33,090 nt of DNA from an uncultured Flavobacteriales bacterium (GTDB lineage: Bacteria > Bacteroidota > Bacteroidia > Flavobacteriales_D > CAJJDF01): assembly GCA_905182785.1 (NCBI GenBank), contig CAJJDF010000008.1:1-33090 (forward strand), written 5' to 3'. Made by a program: the position numbers and the translations under genes. The notes under the pieces were generated by a model. The model made no database searches. It saw only the letters and a program-made list of their open reading frames with translations, and was not told where the DNA came from. Below, in pieces: positions 7,318 to 15,228 of the stretch (position 1 is its first letter; the number at the start of each line of letters is the position of its first letter).

Positions 7318-7816
7318 TCACCTATTTATTGTAGGTTTTATGGCTAGTGGAAAATCTACTTTTGGGAAACGAGTTGCCATAGAATTGGGGTATCAATTCA
7401 TTGATACCGACAAAGAAATAGAAAGGCAAGAAGGAAAAACAATTCCCCAGATTTTTGAAGAAGAAGGAGAGCAATACTTTAGGAGATTAGAAATGAAATT
7501 TCTTAAAAGTGTTTCCGATTTTAAAGTCAATACTGTTTTTTCCACAGGAGGAGGAATGGCTTGCAACCAGTATCGTATAAATAGGATGTTAAATTTGGGT
7601 AAATTGATTTACCTTGAAATTGATGTTAAAAGTGTGATTAATAGATTGAAGAATGCAAAACAAAAAAGGCCACTTTTGTCTAATTTGTCAGAAGATGATC
7701 TAAGTAAGAAAATTAATTCAATGTTGAATAAAAGAAAGAAATACTACGAGCAAGCTTCACAGTCTATTTCTGCTTTAAACGCTAAGAAAATAAATGGTTT
7801 GAGTTTAGATAGATAA
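7304..7816 (+). CDS. aroK: Shikimate kinase
   Basis: Phosphorylates shikimate at the 3-hydroxyl with ATP, a step to chorismate. With the ATG at 7304 the protein has 170 residues, normal for the family. Motifs: Walker A GFMASGKSTFGK near the start, FIDTDKEIERQEGKTIPQIF (shikimate-binding Asp), EQYFRRLE, VFSTGGGMACN, and the lid arginine in KRPLL. An upstream ATG at 7265 lies inside the YihY gene and would add 13 residues before the beta strand, so the internal start is preferred. The start overlaps the YihY stop by 14 bases. It is the last gene of this cluster. Confidence 0.92.
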   Translation: MKKPNHLFIVGFMASGKSTFGKRVAIELGYQFIDTDKEIERQEGKTIPQIFEEEGEQYFRRLEMKFLKSVSDFKVNTVFSTGGGMACNQYRINRMLNLGKLIYLEIDVKSVINRLKNAKQKRPLLSNLSEDDLSKKINSMLNKRKKYYEQASQSISALNAKKINGLSLDR

Positions 7817-7838
7817 TAGTTCGAGGTAATTTTATAGA

Positions 7839-7913
7839 TGTATGGTTAGTGACGAATTTACATTTATTTACTAACGCCATGATTTTTAAATTAAATCCGC
7901 CAATAACGATACA
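7839..7913. repeat. Intergenic palindromic element (copy 1)
   Basis: Two 22-base arms, 7839-7860 and 7892-7913, are reverse complements at 18 of 22 positions; the left arm begins TGTATGGTTAGTG and the right arm ends CGATACA. The right arm is followed by CTTTGTTTAGGGTTA. Arm length, number of mismatches, the ATACA end, and a position just after a plus-strand stop and before a convergent minus-strand gene are the same as in the element at 26332-26464. It could fold into a long hairpin at the 3' end of aroK. Confidence 0.5.
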
Positions 7914-7932
7914 CTTTGTTTAGGGTTATTTT

Positions 7933-8610
7933 CTAATTCCCTCCAAAGAAATAACCAACAGATATTCCTAGAACTCTATTATTAATCTTAGAATCATATT
8001 CAACATAAGGAGAAATATTTGCTAATCCTAAGCCATAAGTTATTCCAATTTGAATAGAGTTTATTTCTACTCCTACTCCCATAGTTAAACCATAATCTAG
8101 TCTTTTCAACTCATCATTATTTTCATCAGACCCCCAGTCAATGATTTCTGAATCCGATTCAGTTTCTCCTGCAAAACTTAATTCAGATTTAACTGTACCA
8201 CTTAATCCAATACCTATATAAGGTCCAAAAGCGCCATAAATTTTTGCATCACCTACATTAAATGAAGCTTTAGCTGTTAAAGGTATATCAAGATATATTA
8301 GATTATATTTAAATTCATACTTAAAGGTTTCTCCCATTTCAGTTTCTTCTTCACTTAACTTGAACCCCTTTGTTGATAATAATAAACCCGTTTCAATCGA
8401 AAACATGTCATTTAATGGAATATCAACTATTGCTCCTAGATGAAAACCAGGCTTCATTTTAAAATCATTACTGTAGATTTCATCTTCATCTTCAATTAAC
8501 ATATTTGATAAATTAAAGCCTGCTTTAATTCCAATTTTTTGAGCATAAAGCCCATTTGTAGCCATAGTCATTGCAATAGCTATCATAAATAGTTTAGTAA
8601 AATTTTTCAT
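7933..8610 (-). CDS. Outer membrane beta-barrel protein (porin/PorT-like family)
   Basis: A 225-residue secreted protein: a signal peptide MKNFTKLFMIAIAMTMATNG with cleavage likely after LYA, then alternating aromatic/polar strands of a small barrel. The IGIKAGFNLSNM start of the mature part, GFHLGAIVDIPLNDMFSIETGL, and the C-terminal VLGISVGYFFGGN are typical of the Bacteroidota outer-membrane beta-barrel domain. The last strand ends in an aromatic pair before a short GGN tail. The specific cargo or function is unknown. The upstream region is unusually rich in inverted repeats, which suggests regulated expression. Confidence 0.85.
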   Translation of the reverse strand: MKNFTKLFMIAIAMTMATNGLYAQKIGIKAGFNLSNMLIEDEDEIYSNDFKMKPGFHLGAIVDIPLNDMFSIETGLLLSTKGFKLSEEETEMGETFKYEFKYNLIYLDIPLTAKASFNVGDAKIYGAFGPYIGIGLSGTVKSELSFAGETESDSEIIDWGSDENNDELKRLDYGLTMGVGVEINSIQIGITYGLGLANISPYVEYDSKINNRVLGISVGYFFGGN

Positions 8611-8640
8611 GGTTTTTTTTTTAATTGTTCTTACTCTTAA

Positions 8641-8794
8641 GGTTTTTCAGAAAACACCCCGTTTTTTATTGTGGTTTCTAGACTCCACAATATTATTAAT
8701 ATGTCTTTAGGTGGTCAGCCTTTTTGCTTTCGCAAACCATTTTTGTTTTTTTGATTAATCAAAGGTGGTGAAGTAGGCTGATAAAGAAAATGTA
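8641..8794 (-). promoter_or_regulatory. Hairpin-rich upstream/leader region of the beta-barrel gene
   Basis: Several inverted repeats stack up here. From the gene outward: AAAAC/GTTTT (8651-8665); TATTGTGG/CCACAATA with a 10-base loop (8667-8692); an outer 7-bp pair TCAGCCT/AGGCTGA (8715-8721, 8775-8781) enclosing a stem that on the minus strand is TTTGC-GAAA-GCAAA, and a 14-base perfect palindrome TTTGATTAATCAAA (8750-8763). A near -7 box, TACATTTT on the minus strand (8787-8794), lies just outside, so a transcript could begin with the outer arm and carry a folded leader of about 170 bases. The leader idea is inference. Confidence 0.45.
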
Positions 8795-8820
8795 ATTATT
8801 AGAAAAAACTGACATACTTA

Positions 8821-8851
8821 TTTAACAATAATTACATAAATAATTGTTAAA
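8821..8851. repeat. Operator-like palindrome TTTAACAAT...ATTGTTAAA
   Basis: Nine-base perfect arms (8821-8829 and 8843-8851) with 13 bases between, symmetrical about the centre. It sits about 30-60 bases upstream of the suggested -7 box of the beta-barrel gene, where an activator or repressor dimer could bind. No other copy was noticed in the window. It is AT-rich, so chance is not excluded. Confidence 0.4.
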
Positions 8852-8909
8852 CAGAAGTAAAAATTGATAATTTGTGACATTAATTTGAAGGATTTACTAA
8901 AAATTATTG

Positions 8910-9251
8910 TTATTTAATTTCAGCAATGATTACCTCAAAATCACCATCTCCAGAAACCCAATTCTTTTTTGGTAAGTAGGTTTTAGAAACAAAACCATCC
9001 AGATACAATTTGTTTTTACAACCTTTAGATTTAAAATATTTTACAAAATCATAAAAATTGATTCTTTGTTTAGACATGGCGATTAGGAGATAAACATTTG
9101 GTTATACCTACACCATTTATTATGTTTAAATTCACAGAGCCTCTATTAAAGGCAGGGTTGTAATTGTCATTAATCAATAACTCGGCCCTGATTAAGTTGC
9201 ATAAAGAACATGTGTAGAATTAAATTTATTAGTTACACAAACACTACTTGT
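8910..9251 (-). pseudogene. 3' remnant of a DUF2233 phosphodiester glycosidase gene
   Basis: Three frames on the minus strand together spell the C-terminal part of this family. First comes YAT-stop-SGP, matching the conserved YATQSGP with Gln changed to TAA (9192-9194). Then, in a second frame, LLINDNYNPAFNRGSVNLNI and NGVGI. Then, after another shift, MSKQRINFYDFVKYF, CKNKLYLDGFVSKTYLPKKN and a normal end at 8910. The last part alone is an open frame of 55 codons from an ATG at 9077, but it is only a tail. The 5' half of the gene is missing and aroQ begins about 40 bases beyond. Family members cleave phosphodiester-linked sugars; this copy cannot be functional. Confidence 0.75.
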
Positions 9252-9289
9252 GCTATTTTTTAAATATAACTTTTGAAAAATCAAAAAAG

Positions 9290-9700
9290 TTACATTTCTA
9301 AAAGGTGTTTTAGTCCAATCTCATAACTCTTAAGTCCAAAACCAGAAATGTGACCAGCACAATTTTTAGAGATTAAGGATTTGTTTCTAAACGATTCTCT
9401 GTCAAAAATATTGGAAATATGCACCTCAATTACTGGAGTAGAAATTGCTTCAATGGCATCTGTAATTGCGACAGAAGTATGAGTATAACCGCCTGCATTA
9501 ATAAGGATTCCGTCATAATTATTATCTGCTTCTTGTAATTTATTAATAAGCTCACCTTCCACATTAGATTGATAGACTTCAAAATCATATTTCTTTTTCA
9601 AAGTATCTAAATAATCATCTAAAGACACAGTTCCATATACATCCGTTTTTCGTTTGCCTATCAAATTCAAATTTGGACCATTAATTATTAATGCTTTCAT
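9290..9700 (-). CDS. aroQ: Type II 3-dehydroquinate dehydratase
   Basis: Dehydrates 3-dehydroquinate to 3-dehydroshikimate in the shikimate pathway, by the type II (dodecameric, anti-elimination) route. At 136 residues it is slightly shorter than the usual 140-150. Visible are NGPNLNLIGKR at the N-terminus, the catalytic Tyr22 in DVYG, INAGGYTHTSVAI near residues 67-79, and IEVHISN with the catalytic His94 followed by FDRESFR. The start gives the standard family N-terminus. With aroK 1.5 kb away it is one of two shikimate genes here, but they are on opposite strands and separated by other genes. Confidence 0.95.
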   Translation of the reverse strand: MKALIINGPNLNLIGKRKTDVYGTVSLDDYLDTLKKKYDFEVYQSNVEGELINKLQEADNNYDGILINAGGYTHTSVAITDAIEAISTPVIEVHISNIFDRESFRNKSLISKNCAGHISGFGLKSYEIGLKHLLEM

Positions 9701-9782
9701 AGATTTTGTGTTTTTTTTGAGATTTATATTTTCTTAAAGCTCTATTTTAAGAATCAAATATCAATAATCTTTGTGATTGTTG

Positions 9783-9790
9783 CAAAGTTA
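9783..9790 (-). promoter_or_regulatory. TAnnTTTG -7 box for aroQ
   Basis: The minus strand reads TAACTTTG, an exact consensus match, 82 bases before the aroQ ATG, in the region shared with the divergent yidC gene. A TTG at the preferred spacing was not found. Confidence 0.35.
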
Positions 9791-9847
9791 ATCAGAGTTT
9801 ACTTATGATAAATTGAGTTTAGTGGCTAATTTTCATTCAAAAAAAAT

Positions 9848-9855
9848 TATCTTTG
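9848..9855 (+). promoter_or_regulatory. TAnnTTTG -7 box for yidC
   Basis: The plus strand reads TATCTTTG, an exact consensus match, 27 bases before the yidC ATG, which leaves room for a leader of about 20 bases. No clear -33 element is seen. Confidence 0.45.
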
Positions 9856-9882
9856 AAACTAATTTTAGATTAATAAAACGAA

Positions 9883-11799
9883 ATGGATAGAAATACCTTT
9901 ATAGGAATAGCATTAATAATTGCGATATTTGGAACTTTTACTTATCTGAATAGAGATACCCCAGAACAGATACAAGCAAAAAAAGAACAAATTGCGCATT
10001 ATACAGATAGCATTCAAGAATTAAAATATGCTGAAGAATTAGCAGCAATAGAATCTTCTCCGCAAGAAAATGAAACGGTAGAATTTAATGCAATTAATGA
10101 TTCTTTATTAGATGCAAAATTGGTTAAAAAATATGATGTGTTTGCAGTTTCTGCAAAAGGGACTGATGCCCATTATACGATAGAAAACGAAGAGTTGAGA
10201 TTGACATTCGCCAGCAAAGGGGGAGCAGTTCTAAAAGCTGAATTATTAAAATATCAGAATTACAAAAATTACATGATAGCCAAAGATTCTTTGGTAGATT
10301 TACCAGCAAAAGACTTGCCGATTTTGGAGCCCTTGGCATTATTTGACGAAGATTCTACAAAGATGTTCTTCAATATTCCAATGCAAGATTCTAGGAGTAT
10401 CAATACCAATGAACTGTATTTTACTCCTGTAGTGAGTGAGGGAAATAAAATTGTATTAAGAGCAAAAACGAGTACAGAAGGTCAATTCATTGAAATGAAA
10501 TATGAATTACTAGAAAACTATGACGTAGATTTTTCTCTTGATTTTGTTGGATTACAAGATGTGGTGAAAGGAGAAGGAATGAACCTGAATTGGGAAATGA
10601 AATCTTTGTTAACAGAGAAAGAACCAGAAGGACAAAGTAGAATGAGTAGTGTGTTTTATAAACCGTCTGATGATGGGAGAACCTATTTATCTGAGATGTC
10701 AGAAGATTCTGAAGAATTAGAATCTAAAACGGACTGGGTAGCTTTCAAACATTGTTATTTTTCATCTGTAGTAATTTCTAAAGAAGGGTTTCAAGCTGGA
10801 GGAGAAGTTTATTCTAACCCAATTAAAGCAGGAAGATATTCAGACGAATACAAAGCAAAACTAAATGTATCGACCAAAATAGACAGCAGAACCAGCATTC
10901 CTTTAACTTTCTTTTATGGCCCCAATGATTACGAAGTGCTTTCTAAGCACGACAATGAAATGGTGGATATCATTGATTTGGGTTGGGGAGTTTTTAGATG
11001 GACAGCCAAATGGCTAATCAAACCAATTTTTGATTTCTTGAATGGATTTGGAATTGCAATGGGATTAATTATCTTATTATTAACGATTGTTGTTCGATTA
11101 ATTATTCTTCCATTGACTTATAAAAACTATAAGTCTAGTGCAAAAATGAAGGTATTGAAACCTGAAATTGAAGTAATAAATGAAAAGTATAAAAACGGAG
11201 ATGCAGCTGAAAAGCAAAAGGAAACAATGGCACTTTACCGTAAAACGGGAGTAAATCCATTGGCAGGTTGTTTGCCACTTTTTATCCAAATGCCAATTTT
11301 ACTTGCCGTATTTAGATTTTTTCCTTCTTCTATTGAGATGAGACAAAGATCTTTTCTTTGGGCAGAAGATTTATCTACTTATGAATCGGTTTATGATTTA
11401 GGATTTAGTATTCCAGCTTATGGAGATCACATCAGTTTATTTACAGTGTTGCTTACTATATCTACTGTTTTTTATACAAGAATGAACAGCAGCCAAATGA
11501 GTATGCCATCTCAGCCTGGAATGCCAAACATGAAAGTGATTATGTATTTAATGCCACTAATGATGTTGTTTTTCTTGAATAACTATGCGGCAGGACTTAC
11601 TTTCTATTATTTCTGTGGAAACTTAATTACAATGGGGTTAATGCTATTTGTGAAGAAGTATTTGATAGACGACAAGAAGATAAGAGCAACAATTGATGCA
11701 AATAAAGTAAAGCCAAAAAAGAAATCTGGTTTTCAATCAAGATTGGATGATGCAATGAAGCAGCAACAAGCTCAGAAAGACAATAAGAAAAAGAAATAA
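9883..11799 (+). CDS. yidC: Membrane protein insertase YidC
   Basis: YidC inserts and folds inner membrane proteins, alone or with SecYEG. The 638-residue protein has the Gram-negative layout: a first span at residues about 5-23, a large periplasmic domain to about 365, then the five-span insertase core. In the core one sees GFGIAMGLIILLLTIVVRLI with the conserved hydrophilic-groove Arg, the cytoplasmic hairpin KVLKPEIEVINEKYK to MALYRKTGVNPLAGC, and QMPILLAVFRFFP. The end is a basic lysine-rich tail, common in this protein. The gene is divergent from aroQ, and the DUF6438 lipoprotein follows 48 bases later. Confidence 0.97.
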   Translation: MDRNTFIGIALIIAIFGTFTYLNRDTPEQIQAKKEQIAHYTDSIQELKYAEELAAIESSPQENETVEFNAINDSLLDAKLVKKYDVFAVSAKGTDAHYTIENEELRLTFASKGGAVLKAELLKYQNYKNYMIAKDSLVDLPAKDLPILEPLALFDEDSTKMFFNIPMQDSRSINTNELYFTPVVSEGNKIVLRAKTSTEGQFIEMKYELLENYDVDFSLDFVGLQDVVKGEGMNLNWEMKSLLTEKEPEGQSRMSSVFYKPSDDGRTYLSEMSEDSEELESKTDWVAFKHCYFSSVVISKEGFQAGGEVYSNPIKAGRYSDEYKAKLNVSTKIDSRTSIPLTFFYGPNDYEVLSKHDNEMVDIIDLGWGVFRWTAKWLIKPIFDFLNGFGIAMGLIILLLTIVVRLIILPLTYKNYKSSAKMKVLKPEIEVINEKYKNGDAAEKQKETMALYRKTGVNPLAGCLPLFIQMPILLAVFRFFPSSIEMRQRSFLWAEDLSTYESVYDLGFSIPAYGDHISLFTVLLTISTVFYTRMNSSQMSMPSQPGMPNMKVIMYLMPLMMLFFLNNYAAGLTFYYFCGNLITMGLMLFVKKYLIDDKKIRATIDANKVKPKKKSGFQSRLDDAMKQQQAQKDNKKKK

Positions 11800-11847
11800 T
11801 AAGTTAGGAACGCTTTTTGATTTATTGACTATTAAAAATAACACAAG

Positions 11848-12402
11848 ATGAAAAACATACTATACATAGTTCTTGCATTAAGTTTGGTAACCGTTTCTTG
11901 TAAAAACAGAAAAGAAGCAAAACAAGAAGCTCAAATAAAAGTAGAGTCTAAATTTCCAGTATCTGATAACACGGAAGACTTGAGCCCAGAACAAGCAAAG
12001 CTTGAGCCAGATGATAGACAGATAGGGGTTGCTTTAATATCGATATCAAAATCAGTTTGTTTTGGAATTTGTCCAGCTTATTCTGCACAAATATTTAAAG
12101 ATGGAACTTTGATTTACGAAGGAATAAAAAATGTAGAAAATATTGGAAAATTCAAAGGAAAAGTTGACTTAAACGCATTGAATGGAACGATTAAAGAAGT
12201 AAGTATAATTGGTTTTTTTAGTCTGAATGCAGTTTATGATAATGAAAATGTAACTGATTTACCAACTACAGTTACTTATGTGAATAACAAAGGAAAAACA
12301 AAAAAAGTGGTGTGTAGATACGATTGTGACCCAAGAATTAAAAAAGTAAATAAAGTGATAGAAGGGCTAGTTAAAAGTACAAAACTATCTAGAATAGAGT
12401 AA
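11848..12402 (+). CDS. DUF6438 lipoprotein
   Basis: A 184-residue protein with a lipoprotein signal: MKNILYIVLALSLVTVSC, lipid attachment expected at Cys18, followed by a charged linker rich in Lys and Glu. The domain at residues about 55-180 contains the conserved SKSVCFGICPAYSAQIFKDG segment, with two nearby cysteines, YEGIKNVENIGKFKG, FFSLNAVYDN, and LPTTVTYVNNKGKTKKV. This agrees with DUF6438, whose role is unknown. It probably shares a transcript with yidC (48-base gap) and is followed by a strong terminator. Confidence 0.75.
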   Translation: MKNILYIVLALSLVTVSCKNRKEAKQEAQIKVESKFPVSDNTEDLSPEQAKLEPDDRQIGVALISISKSVCFGICPAYSAQIFKDGTLIYEGIKNVENIGKFKGKVDLNALNGTIKEVSIIGFFSLNAVYDNENVTDLPTTVTYVNNKGKTKKVVCRYDCDPRIKKVNKVIEGLVKSTKLSRIE

Positions 12403-12431
12403 TCGACTTAATATAAACCTCAAAATAATTC

Positions 12432-12467
12432 AAATCCTTAGTTTTCGCAACTAAGGATTTTTTTTTT
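12432..12467 (+). terminator. Rho-independent terminator after the DUF6438 gene
   Basis: A perfect 12-bp stem (AAATCCTTAGTT 12432-12443, AACTAAGGATTT 12449-12460) with a five-base loop TTCGC runs into seven further T residues. It ends the yidC transcription unit about 30 bases after the gene stop. Confidence 0.9.
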
Positions 12468-12504
12468 CGTATTTTAGATGATATAACTACCATACTAGTT
12501 ACCT

Positions 12505-14184
12505 ATGAAAAAAATCATTGTTTTATTTATTTTTATTTCCATTCATTTCCTTACTTTTTCTCAAAGTAAAAACATGAGATTGTTGGGTACCTGGACGGAC
12601 ACTTCGTTAGCTACAAATGCTGGAGGATATACTTTCAATGAAGTTTTTGGTTTCGAAATGAAAGGAGTGGAGTATGCTGTTATTGGTTCTACACAAGGAA
12701 CTCATATTATTGATATTACCAATCCAAGCGCAACAGTAGAAATAGATTTTGTACCAGGAAGATACAGAGGAAATGTAACACACAGAGATTTTGATGTAAG
12801 AAATGGATTTTTGTACATGGTTTGCGACCAAGCCTCAAGTAGTTTGCAAATAGCAGATTTATCTTATTTGCCAGATTCTGTGCATGTTGTTTATGATAAA
12901 ACAACATTGATAGTAAAGTCACACAATATTTTTATTGACTCAGCTAATGAAATTTTATATTCCTGTGGAGGAAGTAAACGAACTGGAAGTAATGAGTTAA
13001 GATTGATTGATATTTCTAATCCTGCAAGTCCTAGTTTAATAACAGATTTGGCAGATGATGTTTCTTGGTGGTCTTCTTTTGTTGGTTATGTCCACGATAT
13101 TTATGTAAGAGATAACATTGCTTATACCAATGATAATGATGCCATGCATATTATTGATTTCTCTAATCCTTCGTCTCCTATTGTTACAGGAACACTTTCA
13201 AGTTATATAGATCAAGGTTATAATCATTCTGGTTATCTGTCTAATGATGATACAACTTACATTATGTGTGATGAGACACACGGAAAAAGAATAAAAGCAA
13301 TGGATGTTTCTACACCTTCTACTATTTTGGTAACTGATGTAGAAGGAACAGGAATCTCAAATCCTCAGCAAATTGCTCACAATCCAATTATAAAAGATAA
13401 TTATGTATTCATAAGTTATTATTATGATGGAGTTCAGGTTTTTGATATAACTGATAAATACAACATTGAAAACGTAGCCTATTATGATACGTATCAAGGA
13501 GCTAATGGAGGTGGAGGAGAAGGATGTTGGGGAGTTTATCCTTTACTAAAATCAGGAAAAATACTAGCTTCGGACAGAAGAGCTGGATTGTTTATAATAG
13601 AACATTTACCAGAACCTATTATCTCTTTTGATACCAACAAGACAAATTATACAGAAAGTGATGGTCAACAAACTGTTTTTGTTAATCTTTCCAATGAATT
13701 TTTAGATACAGTTAAAGTGATGGTAAACATTGACACAATTAGTTCAGCTACTCTAAGCATGGACTATACAACAAGTTCTATGTTTCCTTTAGAATTAATA
13801 TTTGCTCCTGGAGTCACAAAAGATAGTTTTCAATTCACAATTATTAATGATAGCGATATAGAAATTACTGAAACATTAATCTTTAATTTTTCTACTCCAA
13901 TAAATAGTGAAATAGGGATTATTTCTCAAGACACAATCTTTATCAATGAAAATGATTTTGCAGGTATTGGAGAAAATGAGAGAACCAAGATTTCAGTCTA
14001 TCCAAATCCTGTAGCTAAAGGAAAACAAGTTAATTTTTCTAATAAACTTAACTTTAATCTAATAGATGTTTCAGGAAAAACTATTTTTAGTGCATATTCA
14101 AACTCTTTCTCTACCAGTAAATTGAGTTCGGGAGTTTATTTTATTCACTACAACAATAAATCTGTAAAATTAATAGTAAACTAA
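12505..14184 (+). CDS. Choice-of-anchor B family protein with Calx-beta-like and T9SS type A sorting domains
   Basis: A 559-residue secreted protein. The signal peptide is MKKIIVLFIFISIHFLTFSQ. Residues about 25-370 carry LVIVD-type repeats, a beta-propeller: IGSTQGTHIIDITNPS, NELRLIDISNPASP, NDAMHIIDFSNPSSP and YYYDGVQVFDITD are the repeat signatures, and THRDFDVRNGFLYM is typical of the choice-of-anchor B group. Residues about 375-480 resemble a Calx-beta domain (NDSDIEITETLIFNF). The end, from SVYPNPVAKGKQVNF to SGVYFIHYNNKSVKLIVN, is a type IX secretion sorting domain. It should therefore be exported by T9SS and surface-attached or released. It opens the cluster with the PorP/SprF and PorE-like genes, two bases before the next start. 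The ligand is unknown. Confidence 0.88.
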   Translation: MKKIIVLFIFISIHFLTFSQSKNMRLLGTWTDTSLATNAGGYTFNEVFGFEMKGVEYAVIGSTQGTHIIDITNPSATVEIDFVPGRYRGNVTHRDFDVRNGFLYMVCDQASSSLQIADLSYLPDSVHVVYDKTTLIVKSHNIFIDSANEILYSCGGSKRTGSNELRLIDISNPASPSLITDLADDVSWWSSFVGYVHDIYVRDNIAYTNDNDAMHIIDFSNPSSPIVTGTLSSYIDQGYNHSGYLSNDDTTYIMCDETHGKRIKAMDVSTPSTILVTDVEGTGISNPQQIAHNPIIKDNYVFISYYYDGVQVFDITDKYNIENVAYYDTYQGANGGGGEGCWGVYPLLKSGKILASDRRAGLFIIEHLPEPIISFDTNKTNYTESDGQQTVFVNLSNEFLDTVKVMVNIDTISSATLSMDYTTSSMFPLELIFAPGVTKDSFQFTIINDSDIEITETLIFNFSTPINSEIGIISQDTIFINENDFAGIGENERTKISVYPNPVAKGKQVNFSNKLNFNLIDVSGKTIFSAYSNSFSTSKLSSGVYFIHYNNKSVKLIVN

Positions 14185-14186
14185 GA

Positions 14187-15200
14187 GTGAATTATAGAGC
14201 GAAAATAGCATTGTTTGCCGTTTTTTTTGTTTCTATAACAAGTCAAGCGCAGGATATTCATTTTTCGCAATTTTACAATTCTCCTCTCAATTTGAACCCT
14301 GCTTTAGCAGGTAACTTTGATGGGAACTATCGTTTTGCTGGGAATTACCGTAACCAATGGAACTCGGTAACAATTCCTTTTAGCACATTCAGTATGTCGG
14401 CAGATGCCAAGAATGTTTTTGGTAAAAATAATGTGGGAGCAGGAGTCATTTTTAATAACGACAATACAGGAGATTCAAGATTTAGAACTACCGTTTTTAA
14501 TGTGGTTGGGAGTTATGGAATTCCTTTCAAAAAGGATTCTAGTCAAAGAATAACTGTTGGAGTTCAGACAGGAATAACTAATAAAAACTTGAGCTATGAT
14601 GAATTGAGATTTGATGCTCAATACAATGGTATTTCCTATGTAGATGGCTTACCTAATAGAGAATCATTCATTTCTACTTCACAAAATTTCTTTAATCTAC
14701 ATGCGGGAATTACTTACGACAACCAAATAGGCGAAAGAAAAAAGCTGAGTGTAGGAGTTAGCTTATTTAACATTACAAAACCGAAAGAAAGTTATTTTAA
14801 TAACCAAGCAATCCGTGTTGACAGGCGTTTTTCAGGTTTTGCATCTTATCAATTTCCTGTGCATGATAAAGTAGATATAATTCCAGCCATGTTTTATATG
14901 CATCAAGGAAAATACTTTGAGTACATTGTGGGAGGAAGAGGAAAGTACATTCTTTCAGAAGCTGTTGGAGCAAACCAAGCAGCTTATTTAGGAGTGTTTT
15001 TCAGAACCAAAGATGCCGGATTTGTCACTGCCGAATACGATTATAATAATTGGCATTTTGGATTGAGTTATGACATTAATTTATCTACATTAAAACAAGC
15101 GAGTAACGGAAGAGGAGGGATAGAATTATCTGCTATTTATATTTTAAAATTATTTAAACCGTCTCGACACAAACACATAATTTGCCCAGATTACATTTAA
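14187..15200 (+). CDS. PorP/SprF family type IX secretion membrane protein
   Basis: A 337-residue outer membrane beta-barrel of the PorP/SprF family, whose members dock T9SS components or individual large cargo proteins at the outer membrane. After a signal peptide ending ITSQAQ the mature part starts DIHFSQFYNSPLNLNPALAG, a family hallmark, followed by YRFAGNYRNQWNSV. The C-terminus is GGIELSAIYILKLFKPSR with a short cytosol-like tail. The start codon is GTG, two bases after the previous stop; no in-frame ATG would give a full signal peptide, so GTG is chosen. Its placement between a T9SS cargo gene and a PorE-like gene is typical; it may serve the neighbouring cargo. Confidence 0.9.
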   Translation: MNYRAKIALFAVFFVSITSQAQDIHFSQFYNSPLNLNPALAGNFDGNYRFAGNYRNQWNSVTIPFSTFSMSADAKNVFGKNNVGAGVIFNNDNTGDSRFRTTVFNVVGSYGIPFKKDSSQRITVGVQTGITNKNLSYDELRFDAQYNGISYVDGLPNRESFISTSQNFFNLHAGITYDNQIGERKKLSVGVSLFNITKPKESYFNNQAIRVDRRFSGFASYQFPVHDKVDIIPAMFYMHQGKYFEYIVGGRGKYILSEAVGANQAAYLGVFFRTKDAGFVTAEYDYNNWHFGLSYDINLSTLKQASNGRGGIELSAIYILKLFKPSRHKHIICPDYI

Positions 15201-15228
15201 CTCCATAATAGAGTATATTTTTTTACTA

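Noticed and set aside
8910-9077. Possible intact 55-residue small protein
   Set aside because: Its sequence is the C-terminal tail of DUF2233 and the preceding blocks lie in other frames, so it is a gene remnant rather than a small gene.
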